Assembly (NCBI GenBank): GCA_028872975.1
Contig: JAGWNV010000037.1
Coordinates: 1 to 14,458 of the forward strand
Direction of reading: 5' to 3'
DNA: 14,458 nucleotides
Source: Acidobacteriota bacterium
GTDB lineage: Bacteria > Actinomycetota > Acidimicrobiia > Acidimicrobiales > UBA8190
Shown here: one piece after another, positions 7,502-13,114 of the stretch
How the letters are laid out: the number at the start of each line of letters is the position of its first letter
How positions within the stretch are numbered: the stretch's first letter is position 1
The notes under the pieces: model-generated
The model's database searches: none
What the model saw: only the letters and a program-made list of their open reading frames with translations
What the model was told of the DNA's origin: nothing
Position numbers and translations under genes: made by a program

Positions 7502-7529
7502 GGGAGCCCCCGCTTCGGCGGGGGCTCCC
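7502..7529 (+). terminator. 12-bp UUCG hairpin terminator after pilA
   Basis: The arms 7502-7513 (GGGAGCCCCCGC) and 7518-7529 pair perfectly over 12 bp around a TTCG tetraloop closed by a C-G pair, the most stable RNA loop type. It lies 45 bases after pilA and before the dehydrogenase gene. There is no T-tract, as is common for terminators in high-GC actinobacteria. It could instead protect the 3' end of the abundant pilin mRNA. Confidence 0.8.
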
Positions 7530-7630
7530 TCGCGTCCGGCCCGCGGTGCTCGCCGTGACGGCGTCCGACCGGTGACCGCCCCCGGGTCGGGTGCCTGTGC
7601 CAGCATCGGTGGCGACCAGGAGGTCCGGCG

Positions 7631-8683
7631 GTGAAGGCGTGCGTGATGCGAGGTGGGCGGCTGGTGGTGGACGAGGTCCCCGACCCCCGGCCCGAGCCGG
7701 GCCAGGCGCTGGTGCGGGTCCTGGCCTGTGGCATCTGCGGGTCGGACCTCCACTTCCTCCGCCACGGGGCGCGCATGGTGGCCATGACCGAGGAGCTCGT
7801 GCCCTCGCTCGGCGCCATGGCCGACATCGCCCTCTCCCGTGTCGATCTCTCCAGGGACGTGGTCATGGGCCACGAGTTCTGTGCCGAGGTCCTCGAGCTC
7901 GGCCCCGACACGGCCGGCCCGCCCCCGGGGACGAGGGTGGTCTCCATGCCGGTGGTGACCTCGGCGGCGGGTGTCCATCAGCTCGCCTACAACAACACCT
8001 ATCCGGGGGGCTACGCCGAGCAGATGCTCCTGTCCGCCCCTCTCCTCCTCGAGGTGCCGGCCGAGCTGTCGACCGGCGAGGCGGCCCTCACCGAGCCCCT
8101 GGCCGTGGGCATCCACGCCGTGGCCAAGTCGGGCATCGGCGCCGGTGACGCCGCGGTGGTGGTGGGCTGCGGACCGGTCGGGCTCGCCGTCGTCGCCGCC
8201 CTGCGCCTTGCCGGTGTCGAGTCGGTCGTGGCCGGGGACTTCTCCGCCGGCCGCCGGGCCCTCGCCGGCCGGCTGGGGGCCGAGGTCGTCGATCCCGCCG
8301 AGGAGCCCCTCGTCGAGGCTTGGCGCCGGCTGGAGGGAGGGCGGCCCCTCGTGGTCTTCGAGGCCGTCGGGGTGCCGGGGACCATCGAGCAGCTCCTCCG
8401 GGACGTGCCGCTCGGGACCCGGGTGGTCGTCGTGGGCGTCTGCATGGAGCCCGACACCATCTCCCCCTTCTTCGCCATCGCCAAGGAGCTCTCCCTGCAA
8501 TTCGTCCTGGCCTACTCGCCGGCCGACTTCGCCACCTCCCTCCGGGCCATCGCCGAGCGACGGGTCGACCTGGCCCCCATGATCACCGGCACCGTCGGCC
8601 TCGACGGCGTCCCCGGCGCCTTCGACGCGCTCGCCCACCCCGACGAGCAGGTGAAGATCCTCGTGGAGCCGGCCTCGGGGTGA
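7631..8683 (+). CDS. Medium-chain (zinc-type) alcohol/polyol dehydrogenase
   Basis: This 350-residue member of the medium-chain dehydrogenase superfamily should oxidise or reduce an alcohol, polyol or aldehyde with NAD(P). The substrate cannot be read from sequence. The GTG start at 7631 has AGGAGG (7618-7623) seven bases upstream. The N-terminal catalytic domain shows CGICGSDLH (catalytic zinc ligand C36) and GHE (H81, E82). The Rossmann motif GCGPVG (G179, G181, G184) is followed by Asp near residue 203 (VVAGDFS), suggesting NAD rather than NADP. Two oddities: about 25 extra residues lie between the CGICG and GHE motifs, and the four-cysteine structural zinc lobe that usually follows GHE is replaced by a cysteine-free stretch (SAAGVHQLAYNNTYPGGYAEQ region). 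The gene overlaps the next one by four bases. Confidence 0.88.
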   Translation: MKACVMRGGRLVVDEVPDPRPEPGQALVRVLACGICGSDLHFLRHGARMVAMTEELVPSLGAMADIALSRVDLSRDVVMGHEFCAEVLELGPDTAGPPPGTRVVSMPVVTSAAGVHQLAYNNTYPGGYAEQMLLSAPLLLEVPAELSTGEAALTEPLAVGIHAVAKSGIGAGDAAVVVGCGPVGLAVVAALRLAGVESVVAGDFSAGRRALAGRLGAEVVDPAEEPLVEAWRRLEGGRPLVVFEAVGVPGTIEQLLRDVPLGTRVVVVGVCMEPDTISPFFAIAKELSLQFVLAYSPADFATSLRAIAERRVDLAPMITGTVGLDGVPGAFDALAHPDEQVKILVEPASG

Positions 8684-9828
8684 CCCCCCCGCCCGACGCC
8701 CCCGACACCGCCGGCACGCCCGATCCCCGGCAGGCGGGCCCCCCGGGCTCGACGACGGCCCACCCGGGCAGGGCCGGTCGCAGCCTCCGGCGCACGTGGC
8801 CCTACATCCGCTACGTGGTCGGCCTCGGCCTCGTCGCGCTGGCCGTCTGGGCGGTGACCGGACAGCGGGGCGAGCTGAGCGGGGCCTCGACGTACCTGGC
8901 CGACGTCTCCTGGCCCTGGGTGATCCTGGCCGTCGTCCTCGAGTTCGCCTCGATCGTCGCCTTCGCCCTCGTCCAGCGCGAGCTCCTCCTCGCCGGCGAC
9001 GTCGACGCCGGGAGGGGGTCCATGACCTCGGTCACCCTGGCGGCGACGGCCATCGCCAACTCCATGCCGGCGGGCCCGGTCGTCTCGTCGGTGTTCGCCT
9101 TCCGGCAGTATCGCCGGAGGGGGGCTGACGACGCCCTGGCCGGCTGGACCCTCGTCGCCGTCTTCGTGGCCGCCTCGGTGAGCCTCGCCCTCGTCGCCGC
9201 CACCGGCCTGTCGATCGCCGGCGCCGAGGGGGCCAACCTCGACCTCGTCTGGGTCACCCTGGGGGTGCTGCTGGTCGCCCTCGCCATGGGGGCAGTGTTC
9301 CTCCAGCACCGGGCCATCGACTGGCTGATCAACGCCTCGGTCCGGACGAGCCGGCGCCTCCTGCACTGGCCCCGGGGCGACGTCGGCGCCCGGGTCGACC
9401 GGCTCGTGGCCCACCTGACCGCCGTCCGGCTCACGCCCAGGCGCGCCGGGCGGGTCCTCGCCTGGGGTCTGGCCAACTGGATCCTCGACGCCGGGTGCCT
9501 CGCCCTCGCCTTCGTCGCCGTCGGGGTCGCCGTCCCCTGGCACGGGCTGCTCCTCGCCTACGGCGCCGGCCAGCTGGCCGTCAACCTGCCCATCACCCCG
9601 GGAGGGCTCGGGGTCGTGGAAGGCAGCCTCACCATCGCCCTCGTCGCCTTCGGGGGAGCCGAGACCTCGACGGTGGCGGCGGTCCTGCTCTACCGGATCA
9701 TCAGCTTCTGGGGCGAGCTCCCGGTGGGCTACGCCGTGTGGGGTGCCCTGGCGGTGAAGACCCGGAGGGAGACGGCCGCCGCCGCCACCGGCCAGCGCGC
9801 CGAGGTCCCGGCCGAGGTGGTGGCATGA
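8680..9828 (+). CDS. Lysylphosphatidylglycerol-synthase transmembrane (UPF0104/YbhN-like) membrane protein
   Basis: This is a polytopic membrane protein of the family that includes the flippase half of MprF and archaeal AglD-associated proteins. It may move or modify a lipid or lipid-linked molecule. The GTG start at 8680 overlaps the dehydrogenase stop (GTGA), giving 382 residues; the same frame is open further upstream but only as a shadow. A Pro/Gly-rich, then Arg-rich cytoplasmic N-terminus of about 45 residues precedes roughly eight hydrophobic helices, starting with YIRYVVGLGLVALAVWAV. The family signature is clear late in the protein: LAVNLPITPGGLGVVEGSL followed by a helix and LLYRIISFWGELPVGY. 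It lacks the soluble aminoacyl-transfer domain of full-length MprF, so no lysyl transferase activity is claimed. Its stop overlaps the lipoprotein start (ATGA). Confidence 0.85.
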   Translation: MTPPPDAPDTAGTPDPRQAGPPGSTTAHPGRAGRSLRRTWPYIRYVVGLGLVALAVWAVTGQRGELSGASTYLADVSWPWVILAVVLEFASIVAFALVQRELLLAGDVDAGRGSMTSVTLAATAIANSMPAGPVVSSVFAFRQYRRRGADDALAGWTLVAVFVAASVSLALVAATGLSIAGAEGANLDLVWVTLGVLLVALAMGAVFLQHRAIDWLINASVRTSRRLLHWPRGDVGARVDRLVAHLTAVRLTPRRAGRVLAWGLANWILDAGCLALAFVAVGVAVPWHGLLLAYGAGQLAVNLPITPGGLGVVEGSLTIALVAFGGAETSTVAAVLLYRIISFWGELPVGYAVWGALAVKTRRETAAAATGQRAEVPAEVVA

Positions 9829-10367
9829 CGGGCCGCCGTGTGTTTCGGCGCCGTCGCCGGGCGGCCGGCGTCCTGTCGGCGGTGGCCCTGTCCGTGCTGT
9901 CCCTGTCCGCCTGCGCGGCCCCGCGCGACACCCTCGGGACCAAGTCGAGTGCCTGCTTCCGGGCGGTGCCCGTCGCCACCGATGCCGTGCGCGACCGGGG
10001 GACGCTCTCCGGCGTCCGGTTGCTCGGTTCGAAAGACCTCGACCGGCGGCCCCGGTTCCGCTCCCTCCTCGAGGCGCGGGCCGGGAGGACGGTGACGTCG
10101 GTCTGCGTCGTCTCCTTCCAGGGCCGGTTCCGGCTCGACCAGGTGCAGAAGTCCTTCGGCAGGGCCCCGGCCAGCGGGACCGGGACCGTCGCCCTCGTCT
10201 TCGTCTCGAGCCCCGAGGAACGGCTGCTGGGCACCCTCGTGCTGTCGCGCGTGCCGCTGCCGCTGCGCCACGAGGTCCTCCGGTGGCCGCCCCTCAGGCC
10301 ACAGGACGTGACCGCCGGGCGGCCCGGTCCCCCCGCTCCATGGCCCGCTCCACCTCGGCCCACGTGA
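9825..10367 (+). CDS. Small lipoprotein of unknown function
   Basis: The 180-residue product begins at the ATG overlapping the preceding stop (ATGA). It has a typical lipoprotein signal: Arg-rich n-region (RRVFRRRRR), hydrophobic core (VLSAVALSVLSLS) and lipobox LSAC with the lipidated Cys30. The predicted mature part (about 150 residues) is a small soluble alpha/beta-looking domain with two further cysteines (C44, C94), which could form a disulfide outside the cell. I do not recognise a characterised family. Coupling to the membrane protein upstream suggests a shared envelope role. The last 74 bases overlap tail-to-tail with the opposing ctaG-like gene, so the Pro-rich C-terminal 20-odd residues are the least secure part. 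Confidence 0.72.
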   Translation: MTGRRVFRRRRRAAGVLSAVALSVLSLSACAAPRDTLGTKSSACFRAVPVATDAVRDRGTLSGVRLLGSKDLDRRPRFRSLLEARAGRTVTSVCVVSFQGRFRLDQVQKSFGRAPASGTGTVALVFVSSPEERLLGTLVLSRVPLPLRHEVLRWPPLRPQDVTAGRPGPPAPWPAPPRPT

Positions 10368-11109
10368 GGGGCTCCTCGTCGACGCCGAGCCGCTCCACCC
10401 GCTCGGCGCGCGACAGTGCCCGCCAGGCGGAGCTCCACAGCACTGGCAGGGTGCCCACCTTGGCCACGATCCCGGCCAGCTGCTGGTCGTTCAGCGCAGA
10501 GAGCCCGATGGCCCGGTGCGCGTGGGCGAAGGCGGCGTAGAGGGGATGGCGGGAGAACACGAAGACGACGGCCGGGAAATTGGGGAGCACCGACTGGACG
10601 AGGAGGTAGACCGCCTTTCCGACCGGTGACATCCGCCGGGGTCCCGGCACCCGGCCGAACACGGGGATCCACAGGACGATCCCGGCGAAGAGGAGCAGGA
10701 CGTCGAAGAAGGCCCGCCAGCCGCCGCCGCCCGCCTGGGCGCCCACGGCGCCGGTGCTCAGGGTGCCGACGACGACGACGGTGAAGGTCACGATGGCCAC
10801 GGCCGGGCGGCTCAGAAAGTCCACAGCGGCGTCGACGAGGGCGGGCCGGGTGAGACGGGCGAGGGCCGGGGTGGGGAGGGCGAGGAGCAGGAGCGGTGCT
10901 GTGACGAGGACGATGAGCAGTCGCTGGAGGAGAAGGGCGGTGAGCGACCAGTGGGCGGCGAGTCCGGCGACGGGCCAGCCGACGGCCACGGCCAGGCTGC
11001 CGACGGCGCCGGCGAGCTGCCAGCGTTGGCGGCCGGTCATCCGGTAGGTCGCCCCGCCCCGCCCGTCGTCGGCGAGCCGGTGCAGCCAGAGGACGCCGAC
11101 GAAGGTCAC
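10294..11109 (-). CDS. CtaG-like (caa3-type oxidase assembly family) membrane protein, histidine-poor
   Basis: The product is a polytopic membrane protein of the Caa3_CtaG family, whose studied members help assemble cytochrome c oxidase. Family features from N to C are a TAPLLLLALPTPAL helix, LWIPVFGRVPGPRRMSP, and SRHPLYAAFA followed by SALNDQQLAGIV, which matches the characteristic ending. GTG 11109 gives 271 residues; ATG 11040 (248 residues) is an alternative. A start at 11214 would run into pafB. The histidines I expect in the family (the HMxQH helix, the WH helix, the HxxEH helix) are replaced: the first reads ALLLQR here. Copper or heme handling is therefore doubtful, and this may be a diverged paralogue. 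The C-terminal soluble tail is charged. The gene converges on the lipoprotein gene with a 74-base overlap and is divergent from pafB. Confidence 0.8.
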   Translation of the reverse strand: MTFVGVLWLHRLADDGRGGATYRMTGRQRWQLAGAVGSLAVAVGWPVAGLAAHWSLTALLLQRLLIVLVTAPLLLLALPTPALARLTRPALVDAAVDFLSRPAVAIVTFTVVVVGTLSTGAVGAQAGGGGWRAFFDVLLLFAGIVLWIPVFGRVPGPRRMSPVGKAVYLLVQSVLPNFPAVVFVFSRHPLYAAFAHAHRAIGLSALNDQQLAGIVAKVGTLPVLWSSAWRALSRAERVERLGVDEEPLTWAEVERAMERGDRAARRSRPVA

Positions 11110-11159
11110 GCCACCGTCGTCCAGGCGGCCACGGGGAACTGGAAGGCCCACGGGGTCAC
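11107..11159 (-). pseudogene. Out-of-frame N-terminus of the CtaG-like gene (probable 1-base frameshift)
   Basis: Reading the minus strand from GTG 11159 gives VTPWAFQFPVAAWTTVA and then TGA at 11108-11106. GTG 11109 of the main frame overlaps that stop. Joining the two frames by adding one G at the GCGTG (about 11109) would create one continuous hydrophobic helix (FPVAAWTTVA plus VTFVGVLW), which is what CtaG proteins have at the N-terminus. I infer a one-base deletion, either real or an assembly error. The alternative is a translationally coupled 17-residue leader peptide. Confidence 0.55.
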
Positions 11160-11172
11160 GGACGGCCCCGCC

Positions 11173-11178
11173 TACGCT
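11173..11178 (+). promoter_or_regulatory. Putative -10 element for leaderless pafB transcript
   Basis: TACGCT fits the actinobacterial TANNNT -10 pattern. Seven bases separate it from GTG 11186, so transcription would start at or next to the start codon. No ribosome binding site precedes that codon, which agrees with leaderless translation. No clear -35 is seen. Confidence 0.5.
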
Positions 11179-11185
11179 GTCGGCC

Positions 11186-12106
11186 GTGGTCGACCGCCTC
11201 GAGCGACTCACCAACCTCGTCCTCGTCCTCCTCGGCGACGGTCCTCCCCGGTCGCTGCGGGAGATCGCCGACGAGGTGCCGGGCTACCCGCCCGAGGGCG
11301 AGGCCCGGCGTCAAGCCTTCGAGCGGGACAAGCGGACGCTCCGAGAGGGCGGGATCGTGGTGTCGACGGCACCGGTGTCGGGACCGGACCAGGTCGGATA
11401 CTCCATAAGGGAGGAGGACTTCTACCTTCCCGACCTCGACCTCGACGCCGACGAGCAGGCTGCGTTGAACCTGGCTGTCGCCGCGGTCCACCTCGGCGAT
11501 CCTAGTGGCCGGGACGCCCTCTGGCGCCTGGGACTGCCCGCCCCGACGGGGGCCCGGCCCCTGGCCGAGCTGCCCCACCTGCCGGCGCTGCCGGTGCTGT
11601 GGGAGGCCCTGCGGGCCCGGGCCGAGGTGCGGTTCTCCTACCGGGGCCAGCCCCGGCGGGTGGCCCCGGCGTCGCTGCGGTTCCACGGCGGTTGGTGGTA
11701 CCTCGTCGGGCTCGACCTCGACAAGGACGCGGCGCGGACCTTCCGCGTCGACCGAATGGAGGGCCTGCCCGTCCCCGGCGCGGCGGAGACCGGCACCCTG
11801 CCCGAAGGGTTCGAGCCCACGACGGCCCTCGCCGAGGAGCCCTGGCGGATCGGGGAGGGGGAGACGGTGCACGTGGAGCTCCTCGCCCTTCCCGAGGTGG
11901 CGGGGCTGGTCGAGCAGCAGCTCGGCTCGGCCGCCGTCCGGGAGCGTCGCCGCGACGGGGCGGCGGTGCTCGGCCTCGAGGTGACGAACGTCGACGCCCT
12001 CCGGTCGTGGCTGTTCGAGCTCGGCGACCACGTCGTCGTCCTCGGACCGGAACCGGTCCGCCGGTCGGTTGTGGAGTGGCTCGAGTCCATGGCGGGGACG
12101 TCGTGA
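11186..12106 (+). CDS. pafB: WYL-domain transcriptional regulator PafB
   Basis: PafB forms, with PafC, the transcription activator of the LexA/RecA-independent DNA-damage response known from mycobacteria. The 306-residue protein starts at GTG 11186 (VDRLERLTNLVLVLL, the usual PafB opening). A winged-helix domain occupies about residues 1-70 (SLREIADEVPGYP recognition region, then FERDKRTLREGGI). The WYL domain lies at about 135-200, with the core W171-Y172-L173 inside FHGGWWYLVGLDL and the FRVDRMEG strand. A WYL-extension domain finishes the protein. The GTGA overlap with pafC implies paired synthesis. In many actinobacteria pafBC follows proteasome genes and precedes tatA; neither is present here. 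Confidence 0.9.
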   Translation: MVDRLERLTNLVLVLLGDGPPRSLREIADEVPGYPPEGEARRQAFERDKRTLREGGIVVSTAPVSGPDQVGYSIREEDFYLPDLDLDADEQAALNLAVAAVHLGDPSGRDALWRLGLPAPTGARPLAELPHLPALPVLWEALRARAEVRFSYRGQPRRVAPASLRFHGGWWYLVGLDLDKDAARTFRVDRMEGLPVPGAAETGTLPEGFEPTTALAEEPWRIGEGETVHVELLALPEVAGLVEQQLGSAAVRERRRDGAAVLGLEVTNVDALRSWLFELGDHVVVLGPEPVRRSVVEWLESMAGTS

Positions 12107-13059
12107 CGACCCGGCCCGACGCCGGGCAACGACTCCGTCGGCTCCTCGCCATCCTGAGCTGGCTGGCCCGGGTCGGCCGGGCGCCGGTGTCGGAGCTCTC
12201 GGACCGCTTCGGAATCAGGCCCGAGGATCTCGTGGCCGACCTCGAGCTCGCCGCCTGCTGTGGCCTGCCTCCCTACACCCCCGACCAGCTCATGGAGATC
12301 GTCGTCGACGACCAGGAGGTGGTGGCCAACCTCGGCGAGGAGCTGGCCCGGCCCCGCCGGCTCACCGCCGCCGAGGGCTTCGCCCTGGCCAGCGCGGCGC
12401 GGGCCATCCTGGCCACACCGGGGAGCGATCCCGACGGTGCCATGGCCCGGGCGCTCGGGAAGCTCGACGCCGCCCTCGGCGGCGCCGGCCGTCTCAAGGT
12501 GGAGCTCGGCGACGCGCCCCACCTGGCCGAGGTCCGCGGCGCCGTGGAGGACCGGCGTCAGCTGGCGGTGCGCTACTACTCCCTCTCGAGCGACGAGGAG
12601 TCCGACCGGATCATCGATCCCGTGTCCCTCGTGTCGGTCGAGGGCCGCTGGTACCTCGACGCCTACTGCCACCGGGCCGGCGACATGCGCCGGTTCCGCC
12701 TCGACCGGCTGGTGTCGGTGTCGGAGACGGGCCGGCCCGCCGAGGATCACGGGCCGCTCCCCGAGCCGGCCACCGAGGCGACCCCCGCCGCTTTCGTGCC
12801 CGGCCCGGACGCCACCGTGGCCACGCTGGCCGTCGACGCCGGGGGGACCTGGCTGGTCGAGGCCGTCCCCGTCCTGGCCAGGAAGGACAGGCGCGACGGC
12901 CGGACGGAGGTCGAGCTGGCCGTGGCCAGCACCGTCTGGTTCGAGCGCCTCCTTCTCCGCCTCGGCCCCCATGCCGAGGTGCTGCGTCCGAAGGCCCTCA
13001 CGGGGGCCGGCGCCGAGGCGGCCCGCCGCCTCCTCGAGCGCTACCGCGCCGCCGGCTGA
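12103..13059 (+). CDS. pafC: WYL-domain transcriptional regulator PafC
   Basis: PafC is the partner of PafB. The 318-residue product starts at GTG 12103, overlapping the pafB stop by four bases; the same frame runs upstream only as a shadow of pafB. The N-terminal winged helix is at about residues 8-60 (RLLAILSWLARVGRAPVSELSDRFGI). The WYL domain at about 145-215 has W183-Y184-L185 in VEGRWYLDAYC, followed by the conserved MRRFRLDRL. A C-terminal WCX-type extension runs to residue 318. The two Cys residues of the CCGLPPY turn in the helical region are typical of PafC. Separate pafB and pafC genes are the common arrangement; fused versions exist elsewhere. A weak hairpin (GCCGG/CCGGC) spans the stop codon. 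Confidence 0.9.
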   Translation: MTTRPDAGQRLRRLLAILSWLARVGRAPVSELSDRFGIRPEDLVADLELAACCGLPPYTPDQLMEIVVDDQEVVANLGEELARPRRLTAAEGFALASAARAILATPGSDPDGAMARALGKLDAALGGAGRLKVELGDAPHLAEVRGAVEDRRQLAVRYYSLSSDEESDRIIDPVSLVSVEGRWYLDAYCHRAGDMRRFRLDRLVSVSETGRPAEDHGPLPEPATEATPAAFVPGPDATVATLAVDAGGTWLVEAVPVLARKDRRDGRTEVELAVASTVWFERLLLRLGPHAEVLRPKALTGAGAEAARRLLERYRAAG

Positions 13060-13080
13060 TCACCGGCCCGTCGCCGCCGA

Positions 13081-13103
13081 GGAACCCGGCAGGGAACCCG
13101 GCA
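13081..13103. repeat. Tandem 11-bp direct repeat before the relaxase gene
   Basis: GGAACCCGGCA occurs at 13081-13091 and again at 13093-13103, a 12-base period, in the 55-base gap between pafC and the relaxase start. It could be an operator or part of an origin-of-transfer region, or a chance slippage product. Nothing further supports either. Confidence 0.5.
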
Positions 13104-13114
13104 AGGTCAGGGCC

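Noticed and set aside
7531..7630. Promoter for the dehydrogenase gene
   Set aside because: No convincing -10/-35 pair could be found, although a promoter must exist somewhere between the terminator and 7618.
11110..11214. Start of the CtaG-like gene at 11214
   Set aside because: This would overlap pafB coding sequence head-on, and the added residues are polar and unlike a CtaG N-terminus.
13050..13070. GCCGG/CCGGC inverted repeat around the pafC stop as a terminator
   Set aside because: It is five base pairs with a seven-base loop and no T-run, in sequence where such pairs arise often by chance.
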